From assembly GCF_003264855.1 (NCBI RefSeq), contig NZ_NFZS01000006.1:1-64000 (forward strand): a stretch of 64,000 nucleotides of DNA, written 5' to 3'. Below, piece by piece: positions 56,825 to 64,000 of this stretch (position 1 is its first letter; every line of letters begins with the position of its first letter). Source of the DNA: Dyella jiangningensis (lineage in GTDB: Bacteria; Pseudomonadota; Gammaproteobacteria; Xanthomonadales; Rhodanobacteraceae). The notes below the pieces were generated by a model that saw nothing but the letters and a program-made list of their open reading frames with translations, was not told the DNA's origin and did not search any database. The position numbers were made by a program, and so were the translations under genes.

Positions 56825-57724
56825 ATGTCCGTTCGTTTGCCGGCGGCGCTTGCCGCCTTGATCCTGCTTGCCGGTTGTTCGAGCACGCCCAGCAAGGCGC
56901 CCGCCCCTGCCATGCCTGCACCGACGCCCGCCGCACCCGCTGCGCCCAAGACGTCCGCCGACGACAACCTCAATGCGGTGGCCTGGAGCCAGACCGCGAT
57001 CGAGCATGACCTGATCTACCTGCAGACCTACCGCGACGCCCAGGCGCGCCTGCTCGCCGCCAAGGCCGATGCGAACTGGGACGCGCTGCCCAAGGGCGAT
57101 CGCGTGGCGCCGGCCAAGGGCCTGCAGCCGGCCGTGGTGCTCGACATCGACGAGACCGTGCTCGACAACTCGCCCTACCAGGCGCGTCTGGTCAAAAGCG
57201 GCGGCGAATACAACGAGGCCGACTGGGCGGCGTGGTGCAAGGAACAGCGCGCCCGCGCGTTGCCGGGCGTGGTGGCGTTTACCCAGTTCGCGGCCAAGCA
57301 CGGCATCGCGGTGATCTACATCTCCAACCGCGCCAAGGACCTGGACCAGGACACGCTGGCCAACCTGCGCAAGGAAGGCTTGCCGGTGTCGGGGCCTGAA
57401 GCCTTCCTGGGCCTGGGCACCTTCGTCGAGGACTGCGACCAGGTGGGCACCGAGAAGGGCTGCCGTCGCCAGCTGATCAGCCACAAATATCGCGTGTTGA
57501 TGCAATTTGGCGACCAGATCGGCGATTTTGTGACCGTATTGGCCAACAACGCCGAGGGTCGCCAGAAGGCCATGGCGCCGTACATGGACTGGATCGGCAC
57601 CCGCTGGTTCACCCTGCCGAACCCGACCTATGGCGCATGGGACCCGGCTTTGTTTAATAATGACTGGACGGCGCCGCGCGATGAACGCCGCCGCCAGAAG
57701 ATCCAGTCGCTGCGTTTCGATTGA
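56825..57724 (+). CDS. 5'-nucleotidase/acid phosphatase lipoprotein, e(P4) family
   Basis: A 299-residue outer-membrane-type lipoprotein. Signal and lipobox LLAGC (cysteine near 18), an alanine/proline linker (about 22-46), then a class C acid phosphatase HAD domain. Nucleophile motif VLDIDETVLDNSPYQ (about 104-118), motif II ISNRAKDLDQDTLANL, and FGDQIGDF (about 222-229) with the final metal-binding Asp residues. Haemophilus e(P4) dephosphorylates NMN and haem-linked nucleotides, letting salvage of nucleosides. The ATG at 56825 gives the lipobox; AGGGAA precedes it. Confidence 0.92.
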   Translation: MSVRLPAALAALILLAGCSSTPSKAPAPAMPAPTPAAPAAPKTSADDNLNAVAWSQTAIEHDLIYLQTYRDAQARLLAAKADANWDALPKGDRVAPAKGLQPAVVLDIDETVLDNSPYQARLVKSGGEYNEADWAAWCKEQRARALPGVVAFTQFAAKHGIAVIYISNRAKDLDQDTLANLRKEGLPVSGPEAFLGLGTFVEDCDQVGTEKGCRRQLISHKYRVLMQFGDQIGDFVTVLANNAEGRQKAMAPYMDWIGTRWFTLPNPTYGAWDPALFNNDWTAPRDERRRQKIQSLRFD

Positions 57725-57782
57725 CTATCGAAGCAAGTAAATCAGTAACTTACGCAGCATAAGCTAAAGTATTGCTTTAACT

Positions 57783-57910
57783 TTAACGGGGAGATAAGAT
57801 CCTCCCCGCCAACACCTGCTGACCTTGATAATTCCGCAGGCAAGGCCATTTCCCTTCCGGCTCTGCCGGATTACCCCGTGAGGCCCAACGCCCGCGGGGT
57901 TTTCTTTTTG
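57783..57910 (+). ncRNA. Candidate structured small RNA or 3'-UTR
   Basis: After an AT-rich stretch (57725-57786, unlike its surroundings), four hairpins can be drawn: CGGGGAG/CTCCCCG at 57787-57808, CCTGC/GCAGG near 57811-57836, TCCGGC/GCCGGA at 57855-57870, and a terminator at 57873-57900. No reading frame. It matches no RNA family I can name; a resemblance of GATAAT with nearby bases to a thiamine riboswitch core is too weak. It could be an independent sRNA or the 3' end of the phosphatase mRNA. Confidence 0.45.
57872..57910 (+). terminator. Rho-independent terminator
   Basis: ACCCCGTG and CGCGGGGT pair over 8 bp (one G-T), followed by TTTTCTTTTT. Confidence 0.88.
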
Positions 57911-58041
57911 GGCGACTGAAAAGCGCTTGAACGAGCTCTCAGCTCCGCGCTCCGGCCCTTGTTAGGGCGAAGCCGCGCCCCTTACCCTCCGCCGACCGCC
58001 CGGACCTTGCAGGTCGACCGGCGCCACTTATCAGAGATTCC

Positions 58042-59064
58042 ATGCGTCGCTCATCCGTCTTCTATGCCGTTGGCGCGTTCGTCGTCCTGCTGGTGTTGGC
58101 CACCGCGGCCGCCCTGTTCATGACCGTGCACAAGCCGGGCCCGGCACCGGTGATGGCCGGCGGCGAAACGCCGGAAGCCTCCGTGCAGCAGTCGGTGGCC
58201 CTGATCAAGACGGGTGACTTCGCCGGCTTCTGGAAGCACGCCCTGCCCCCGGCCGACTACGACACGCTGCGCACCGACTGGACCCGCCCGCGCCCCGACG
58301 ATCACCCGATCTCATCGGAAGACCGCGCGGACTTCATCAAGAACATGCAGCAGCTCACCGAGCCCGATGCGGAAACCAAGCTCTACGCCCTGGCGCGCCC
58401 CAAGCTGGCCCAGCTGCAGGCGCAGTACAGCGATCAGGTGCCGGTGATGATCGGCGTCATGCAGGCCATTGCCGCTACCGGCGTGGCGCAGAGCAAGGAG
58501 CTCACCAACCCGCAGAAGCAGCAGGCCACCGAGGTGATCAACGTGCTGGCGCCCTGGGCGCAGCAGGTACCGTGGTTCGACCAGGCCCGCGCGAAGCAGG
58601 CGATCGTCGTGGCGGTGGCCACCGCGCGCAAGCTGGACATCAAGACGCCCGAGCAGCTGCGCACGATGGACTTCGACACGGCCATGCAGAAGTACAGCGC
58701 AGGCTTCATCGGCATCAAGCAGGTCCTGGCCATCTACGGCCTGTCGATCGACGACGTGCTCGACTCGGTGAAGGTCACCACGCTGGAGGATCGCAACGGC
58801 CACGCCCGCGTGCGCGTCGACTACGTGCTGCTGGGCAAGCCGCTGTCGACCGAGTCGGACCTGATCCAACAGGGCGGCCGCTGGTACAGCGCCGACGTGC
58901 TGCAGAACGTGCGCGAGTCGCACGACCGCCTGCTGGCCGCGCCCGCTCCGGGCAGCAGCGCGCCGGAACCGGCGCCCATGCCGGCACCGGCGACCACCTC
59001 CGCGTCCCGCGCGAAACCGTCGGCGACCAACGCACCCGCGCAAGCCGTGGCCACCAAGCACTGA
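58042..59064 (+). CDS. Membrane-anchored conserved hypothetical protein (340 aa)
   Basis: One N-terminal membrane helix or uncleaved signal (about 8-28, FYAVGAFVVLLVLATAAALF) is followed by a mostly helical periplasmic domain (about 45-285) and a proline/alanine-rich C-terminal tail (about 290-340; PAPGSSAPEPAPMPAPATTS). I do not recognise a family. Notable sequence: GVAQSKELTNPQKQQATEVI (about 149-168) and VRVDYVLLGKPLSTESDLIQ (about 257-276). No clear Shine-Dalgarno precedes the ATG. Confidence 0.75.
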   Translation: MRRSSVFYAVGAFVVLLVLATAAALFMTVHKPGPAPVMAGGETPEASVQQSVALIKTGDFAGFWKHALPPADYDTLRTDWTRPRPDDHPISSEDRADFIKNMQQLTEPDAETKLYALARPKLAQLQAQYSDQVPVMIGVMQAIAATGVAQSKELTNPQKQQATEVINVLAPWAQQVPWFDQARAKQAIVVAVATARKLDIKTPEQLRTMDFDTAMQKYSAGFIGIKQVLAIYGLSIDDVLDSVKVTTLEDRNGHARVRVDYVLLGKPLSTESDLIQQGGRWYSADVLQNVRESHDRLLAAPAPGSSAPEPAPMPAPATTSASRAKPSATNAPAQAVATKH

Positions 59065-59113
59065 GTCGGTGGGCCGGTTTAACCGGCTCACCGGTTACAA
59101 TCAGGGGATGCTT

Positions 59114-59384
59114 AAGGATGCTCTGATCTATTCAATGCGGGTGTCACCGACGCTGTCTGCCCGCAGATGTGCGTTGCGGTGGCGAAGGCAGGCTGGTCGC
59201 CTGTCGAGGCAGCGCGGCGCGCAGCTGCGGGCAGACAGCGCCGGCCCTGCGGGTGATGTCCAGAAAGCCCGCACGCCGCGATGCGCGGCTTGCCCAGGCA
59301 GCCAGCCTGCACTGCGCCACGCCCCGCACCCTGCGGGCTTTCTGGACATCATGCCACCCACATTGAATAGATCAGAGCATCCTT
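59114..59384. mobile_element. 271-bp MITE-like element with nested inverted repeats, abutting plsB
   Basis: Terminal inverted repeats of 30 bp (59114-59143 and 59355-59384) agree at 29 positions and start AAGGATGCTCTGATCTATTC. Inside are two further perfect palindromes: 16 bp at 59151-59166 with 59225-59240 (CGCTGTCTGCCCGCAG), and 20 bp at 59254-59273 with 59332-59351 (TGATGTCCAGAAAGCCCGCA). No transposase is encoded and no target duplication is visible. The right end stops three bases before the plsB start codon. Confidence 0.85.
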
Positions 59385-59387
59385 GAT

Positions 59388-62039
59388 ATGTCGACCACGG
59401 ACACTCCCGCCCGTAGCCGCGCGCCCTGGTGGTTCAACCTGGCCGGGCAACTGCTCGAACCCTGGGTGCGCATCCGCCGCGATCCCGCCGAACCCGCCGC
59501 CTTGCTGCAGGCGGGCACGCCGGTTTGCTATGTGATCGAGCGCGATGGCCTTTCCGATGCCCTGATCCTCGATCGCGCCTGCCGCGAGGCGGGCCTGCCG
59601 TCGCCCATGCAGCCGCTGTCGGGCACGCGCCGCAGGCGCTCGGTGTTCGCGCTCGCGCGCCGCGATGGCTGGCTGTTCGGGCGCAATCGCCAGCGCTCGC
59701 CCCAGGAGCCGCTCGGCCAGCTGGTGCGTTCGCTGGAAGGCGATGCGGAACGCGACATCCAGATCGTGCCCGTTTCCATCTATGTCGGCCGCGCACCCAC
59801 CCGCGAATCGGGCTGGTTCAGCGTGCTGTTCTCCGAAAACTGGATCGTGGTGGGCCGCTTCCGCCGCATGCTGGCGCTCCTGCTCAACGGCCGCGACACC
59901 GTGGTGCACTTCTCCACGCCGGTGTCCTTGCGCACGGTGGTGAACGAAGCCGGCGACATCCGCCCCGAACGCCTCACCCGCAAGATCGCCCGCGTGCTGC
60001 GCACGCACTTCCGCCGCATCCGCGCGGCGGTGATCGGCCCCGACCTCTCGCATCGCCGCACCGTGGTCGATGCGGTGCTGAACGCCGAGCCGGTGCGCAA
60101 TGCCATCGCCGCCGTCGCCGCGAAGGAAAACATCAGCCACGCCAAGGCCTGGCGTCGCGCGCACGACATGGTGATGGAGATCGCCGCCGACTATTCGCAC
60201 CCGGTGGTGCGCTCGGTGTCGTTCCTGCTCTCCAACTTCTGGAACAAGCTGTACGACGGCATCGCCATGCACCACTTCGAGAAGGCCCGCGCCGCCGCGC
60301 CCGGCCACGAAGTGGTGTACGTGCCCTGCCATCGCAGCCATGCCGACTACCTGCTGCTGTCCTACCAGCTGCACATGTCCGGCGTGGTCGTGCCGCACAT
60401 CGCGGCCGGCGTGAACCTCAACCTGCCTGGCATCGGCCCGATCCTGCGTCGCGGCGGCGCGTTCTTCCTGCGCCGCAGCTTCAAGGGCAACGCGCTGTAC
60501 TCGGTAGTGTTCAACGAATACCTCGCGCAGCTGATCGACCGTGGCGTGCCGATCGAATACTTCATCGAAGGTGGCCGCTCGCGCACCGGCCGCCTGCTGG
60601 CGCCGCGCGCCGGCATGCTGGTGATGACGGTGCGCGCCTTCCTGCGTGCGCCGCGCCGTCCGGTACTGTTCCAGCCCGTATACATCGGCTACGAGAAGCT
60701 GATGGAGGGCAAGAGCTACGCCGGCGAACTTTCCGGCAAGCCCAAGGAGAAGGAATCGCTGCTCGGCCTGCTGCGTGGCCTGAAGGTGCTGCGCCAGCGC
60801 TATGGCCATGTCGCGCTCAACTTCGGCGAGCCGATCGAGCTCAACCCGCTGCTCGACGCCGCCAGCCCCGACTGGCGTGCCGCCACCGCTGATCCCGACG
60901 CGAAGCCCGAGTGGCTGGGCCGCGTGGTGGATGATCTGGCCGAACGCATCCAGGTCAACATCAACCGCGCCGCGGACGTGAACCCGATCAACCTGCTGGC
61001 GCTGGCCCTGCTCGCCACACCCAAGCACGCGATGGCGGAAAACGACCTGCTGTCGCAGCTGGAACTGATGAAGGCGCTGCTGGAAGAGCAGCCCTTCTCC
61101 GATCGCATCACGCTCACCTCGATGGACCCGGCCGGCATCATCGCCTACGGCGAGCAGATGGGCTGGATCCGCCGCGTGCGTCATCCGCTGGGCGACGTGC
61201 TGGTCACCGAAGGCGAGCAGGCGGTACTGCTCAGCTACTTCCGCAACAACGTGCTGCACCTCACCGCTACCGCGGCGTGGGTGGCGTGCTGCTTCCTCAA
61301 CAACCGCCGCATGTCGCGCGCCTCGGTGCTGCGCCTGGGCCGCATCATCTATCCGTTCATCCAGGGCGAGCTGTTCCTGCCGTGGGACAAGGACGGCTTC
61401 TGCGAACAGCTGCAGGCGACCATCGACTTCTTCGTGCGCCGCGGCCTGCTCGAGGCCACCGGCGACGGCCGCGTGCTGGAGCGCGGTCCGGGCCAGGACG
61501 ATGCCGCCTACCAGCTGCGCATCATCGCGCGCAGCCTGATCCAGGCCTTCGAGCGCTACTACATCACCATCGCCGCGCTGGTGAAGAATGGCCCGCACAC
61601 GCTCACCTCGGCGGAACTGGAAAACGCCTGCACGCTCACCGCGCAGCGCCTTAGCCTGCTCAACGAGTTGTCGGCGCCGGAGTTCTTCGACAAGGCGCTG
61701 TTCCGCGGCTTCATCCAGAAGCTGCGCGAAAGCCGCATCGTATGGACCGACGACGCGGGCAAGCTCGACTACGACAGCGCGCTGGAAGACATGGTGCGCG
61801 ACGCACGCGTGATCCTCGCCCGCGAAGTGCGCCACTCGATCCTCAAGATCACCCCGGGCGGCGACGGCGACAAGGACGCCGGCGGCAAGCCGGTGCCCGC
61901 CGACGCCTCCAGCGAGGCCCTGCACGAGCGGCACGTGGCGGCAGAGCACCATGCCCATGCGCCCACCGAAGCAACACCGGTGGAAACCGCGCCGGCGGCG
62001 CAAGAGGAAACACCAGGCGACATCGCCGGCAAGCAGTGA
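59388..62039 (+). CDS. plsB: Glycerol-3-phosphate 1-O-acyltransferase
   Basis: An 883-residue inner-membrane enzyme that acylates sn-glycerol-3-phosphate at position 1, the first step of phospholipid synthesis (substrate from GpsA). The acyltransferase core has the HxxxxD motif in PCHRSHADYLLLSY (H315, D320), GAFFLRRSF (about 362-370), the substrate motif FIEGGRSRTGR (about 393-403) and PVYIGYEKLMEGKSY (about 429-443). N- and C-terminal domains match E. coli-type PlsB, and the tail ends in an Ala/Glu-rich extension. The ATG at 59388 lies directly behind a MITE-like element and has no clear Shine-Dalgarno. Confidence 0.95.
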   Translation: MSTTDTPARSRAPWWFNLAGQLLEPWVRIRRDPAEPAALLQAGTPVCYVIERDGLSDALILDRACREAGLPSPMQPLSGTRRRRSVFALARRDGWLFGRNRQRSPQEPLGQLVRSLEGDAERDIQIVPVSIYVGRAPTRESGWFSVLFSENWIVVGRFRRMLALLLNGRDTVVHFSTPVSLRTVVNEAGDIRPERLTRKIARVLRTHFRRIRAAVIGPDLSHRRTVVDAVLNAEPVRNAIAAVAAKENISHAKAWRRAHDMVMEIAADYSHPVVRSVSFLLSNFWNKLYDGIAMHHFEKARAAAPGHEVVYVPCHRSHADYLLLSYQLHMSGVVVPHIAAGVNLNLPGIGPILRRGGAFFLRRSFKGNALYSVVFNEYLAQLIDRGVPIEYFIEGGRSRTGRLLAPRAGMLVMTVRAFLRAPRRPVLFQPVYIGYEKLMEGKSYAGELSGKPKEKESLLGLLRGLKVLRQRYGHVALNFGEPIELNPLLDAASPDWRAATADPDAKPEWLGRVVDDLAERIQVNINRAADVNPINLLALALLATPKHAMAENDLLSQLELMKALLEEQPFSDRITLTSMDPAGIIAYGEQMGWIRRVRHPLGDVLVTEGEQAVLLSYFRNNVLHLTATAAWVACCFLNNRRMSRASVLRLGRIIYPFIQGELFLPWDKDGFCEQLQATIDFFVRRGLLEATGDGRVLERGPGQDDAAYQLRIIARSLIQAFERYYITIAALVKNGPHTLTSAELENACTLTAQRLSLLNELSAPEFFDKALFRGFIQKLRESRIVWTDDAGKLDYDSALEDMVRDARVILAREVRHSILKITPGGDGDKDAGGKPVPADASSEALHERHVAAEHHAHAPTEATPVETAPAAQEETPGDIAGKQ

Positions 62040-62049
62040 CGGTTGTCGG

Positions 62050-62073
62050 GAGGGGTGACGAAAGTCACCCCTC
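62050..62073. terminator. Perfect hairpin between plsB and the amidohydrolase gene
   Basis: GAGGGGTGAC and GTCACCCCTC form a 10-bp stem around a GAAA tetraloop, 11 bases after the plsB stop. The following T run is short, so termination may be partial. Confidence 0.6.
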
Positions 62074-62124
62074 TTCGTATCGGCCACTCCCCTAAGATGG
62101 CTGCTTCCATCCGGGGAGCTCACC

Positions 62125-63480
62125 ATGACCACACGCGTTGCCTTCGCGATCGCCGCCGCGCTCGCTCTGCCTGCCGCCCTCGCGGCCGAGGCGCCCGCCG
62201 CCAACCACGACGTCACCGTGCTGCACTGCGCGCGCATGGTCGATCCCGCGGCCGGCAAGCTGCTGGGCGAGACCACCGTGGTGATCGAGGGCAATCGGGT
62301 CAAGGAGATCAAGAGCGGCAACGCCGACGACAAACCTTATCGCGACGCCGCCAGTGCTGCCGGTGGCCGCTTCACCCAGGTCAGCCTGGCCGATGCCACC
62401 TGCATGCCCGGCCTGATCGACTCGCACACGCATCTGTCGTTCGAGACCAGCCCCACCAGCTATTCCGACCAGTTCCGCTGGAACGTCGCCGACTACGCCG
62501 TACGCTCCACCGTATTCGCGCGCCGCACGCTGATGGCTGGCTTTACGTCCGTTCGCAACCTGGGCGACGGCAACAACGAGACCATCGCGCTGCGCAACGC
62601 GATCAACGCCGGCATCGTGCCAGGCCCGCGCATCTTCACGGCAGGCAAGCCCATCGGCACCACCGGCGGCCACGCCGACCCCACCGACGGCTACCGTTCG
62701 GACCTGGCCGGCAACCCGGGCGCGAAGGACGGCGTGATCGACAGCGTCGAAGACGCCTACAAGGCCGTGCGCCAGCACTACAAGGATGGCGTCGACGTCA
62801 TCAAGATCATGCCCTCCGGCGGCGTGCTGGATGAAAGCAGCAGCGCCGACAACGCGCAGATGACCATCGAAGAGATCAAGGCCGTGGTCACCGCCGCGCA
62901 CGACTACGGTTTCACCGTTGCCGCGCACGCACATGGCGCCGAAGCGATCCGCCGTGCAGTGCTGGCCGGCGTCGACTCCATCGAGCACGGCACCTTCATG
63001 AACGACGAGGACATGAAGCTGATGAAGGAACACGGCACCTGGTACGTGCCCACCATCATCGCCGGCAAGTACGTGCAGGAAATGGCCGCCAAGCCGGGCT
63101 ATTACCCGCCGCAGGTCGCCGCCAAGGCGATGCAGGTGGGCCCGATCATCCAGGCCACCGCGGGCAAGGCCTACAAGGCAGGCGTCAAGATCGCCTTCGG
63201 CACGGACGCGGCGGTGTACCCGCACGGCCAGAACGCCAAGGAATTCGAATACATGGTGCAGGCCGGCATGCCGCCGATGTATGTACTGCAGGCCGCGACC
63301 ACGCATGCCGCCGAGCTGCTGCACAAGAAGGACGAACTGGGCCAGATCGCCGTGGGCCGCCGCGCCGACGTGATCGCGGTACCCGGCAACCCCATCGATG
63401 ACATCACGGCGATGCAGAAGGTGTCGTTCGTGATGAAGGATGGCGTGGTCTACAAGCAGGATGGAAAGGTGGCGATGTAA
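62125..63480 (+). CDS. Exported metal-dependent amidohydrolase
   Basis: A 451-residue periplasmic amidohydrolase with signal peptide (about 1-21, MTTRVAFAIAAALALPAALA). The TIM-barrel metal site is intact: PGLIDSHTHLSFE (about 95-107, HxH), lysine in VDVIKIMPSGG (about 227-237), histidines in VAAHAHG and SIEHGT, and the final aspartate in FGTDAAVYPHG (about 355-365). It belongs to the imidazolonepropionase/prolidase-like branch, and a dipeptide or other amide substrate is likely but not fixed. It follows plsB by 85 bp with a hairpin between. Confidence 0.9.
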   Translation: MTTRVAFAIAAALALPAALAAEAPAANHDVTVLHCARMVDPAAGKLLGETTVVIEGNRVKEIKSGNADDKPYRDAASAAGGRFTQVSLADATCMPGLIDSHTHLSFETSPTSYSDQFRWNVADYAVRSTVFARRTLMAGFTSVRNLGDGNNETIALRNAINAGIVPGPRIFTAGKPIGTTGGHADPTDGYRSDLAGNPGAKDGVIDSVEDAYKAVRQHYKDGVDVIKIMPSGGVLDESSSADNAQMTIEEIKAVVTAAHDYGFTVAAHAHGAEAIRRAVLAGVDSIEHGTFMNDEDMKLMKEHGTWYVPTIIAGKYVQEMAAKPGYYPPQVAAKAMQVGPIIQATAGKAYKAGVKIAFGTDAAVYPHGQNAKEFEYMVQAGMPPMYVLQAATTHAAELLHKKDELGQIAVGRRADVIAVPGNPIDDITAMQKVSFVMKDGVVYKQDGKVAM

Positions 63481-64000
63481 CGCCAGCACCCTGGTTCCTC
63501 GCCCATCCGGGGTGAGGGGTCGGTGCTCGTAGTGTCCCTGCCTACCTGCCGCTGTAGGAGCGCACCCTGTGCGCGACCGCCGTTCGCGCCGGTCTTCATT
63601 TCTCGTCGTCCCGGCGTAGGTCGGGACCCAGCAGCGACAGTCTTCGGTTGTCGCGATACCACCAGATTGCTCGCCTGCGACCGAAGAGAGTCCCCGTGGG
63701 ACGGCGGACTCCCGCTCGTCTGCCGACGAGCGGGTTACTTCTCTTTGCGTGGCCACGCACGCGCAGGAGCGCGTGCGAACGGCGAAGCCGGCCCGAAGGG
63801 CGGAGGGCAGGACGCCCGGAGTAAAAGAGAAGTAACCAAGAGAAAGGCCACCCCGATGCCGCGCCCCTGCGGGGCGCAGCCGTGAGGTGGGGTGGATCGA
63901 CAGGGCGTCCTGCCCTGACGATCCACTGGCCGGCATCCATGCCGGCCACCCTTCGGGCTATTCCACCTCCCGCCTGCGCGCGGCATAGGGGTGGGAAGGT
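63481..64000 (-). repeat. Composite dispersed repeat, copy B (inverted), to the window edge
   Basis: Reading the minus strand, the block 63990-63833 matches 32118-32278, then about 130 bp differ, then 63692-63603 match 32656-32745, and a REP arm lies at 63576-63553 as at 32774. The order of parts is therefore the same as in copy A. Short frames here (MPRAGGRWNSP type on the minus strand) are not treated as genes. The differing middle contains an inverted repeat around GCGTGCGAAC and GGCCACGCAC. Confidence 0.85.

Noticed and set aside
57811-57843. Thiamine pyrophosphate riboswitch
   Set aside because: A short GATAAT-containing stretch recalls the THI core, but the CUGAGA and AGGGA elements are missing and the downstream gene has no thiamine link.
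59349-62333. 994-codon open frame opposite plsB
   Set aside because: Antisense of plsB with a histidine/arginine/alanine-rich composition typical of shadow frames; it also crosses the MITE end and the next gene's start.

Overview
The window is GC-rich chromosomal DNA from a gammaproteobacterium, most likely a Rhodanobacteraceae/Xanthomonadales relative (Dyella, Luteibacter or Rhodanobacter type). The inference rests on the housekeeping set (secB-gpsA, rpmB-rpmG, rep, plsB, mutM, gnd, tdk), a three-subunit gluconate dehydrogenase, and several families of REP-like palindromes scattered between genes. No 16S gene or other taxonomic anchor is present, so this is inference.

Layout. 1-3.5 kb: left part of an IS3-type element that has broken a type I specificity gene (hsdS), followed by its methylase gene hsdM; this block ends at the 3' end of a tRNA-Ile2(CAU) gene (3821-3896), a typical island boundary. 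4-8.7 kb: small conserved proteins and two exported DUF1254/DUF1214 proteins. 8.8-13.5 kb: a very long Lhr helicase carrying three in-frame segments that are themselves copies of palindromic repeats. 13.7-16.9 kb: TonB-dependent receptor and a monoacylglycerol-lipase-like hydrolase. 16.9-17.6 kb: six ~85-bp hairpin units in a regular ~120-bp tandem array. 17.7-22.6 kb: CDF-like transporter and the gluconate-dehydrogenase-like operon (Tat-exported small subunit, GMC flavoprotein, tri-haem cytochrome c). 22.7-29 kb: hxlR-emrA-emrB-oprM type drug efflux operon, then a divergent tetR/SDR pair; both regulator promoters carry almost the same 14-bp palindrome. 29-32 kb: glucokinase, HAD phosphatase, small exported proteins.

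32-36 kb: a dispersed composite repeat split by a 307-bp deletion derivative of an IS30-family element, then a SNF2-type helicase. 36-42 kb: gpsA, secB, rpmB, rpmG, a DUF4166/DUF393/saccharopine-dehydrogenase-like group and a fatty-acyl desaturase. 42-45.7 kb: ABC ATPase, permease, GldG-like and DUF4340 proteins in one overlapping operon. 45.8-50 kb: gnd, mutM, an unknown conserved protein, tdk. 49.8-53.4 kb: four tandem exported Sel1-like paralogues. 53.5-63.5 kb: rep, AI-2E family permease, e(P4)-type acid phosphatase, a probable structured RNA, an unknown membrane-anchored protein, a 271-bp inverted-repeat element directly abutting the plsB start codon, plsB and an exported amidohydrolase. 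The right end is a second, inverted copy of the composite repeat.

No complete defence island, prophage, CRISPR array or obviously new multi-gene system was found. The most unusual signals are the repeats: palindromic DNA translated inside Lhr, the hairpin array, two MITE-like elements and the composite repeat pair, plus the shared operator and the tandem Sel1-like family.
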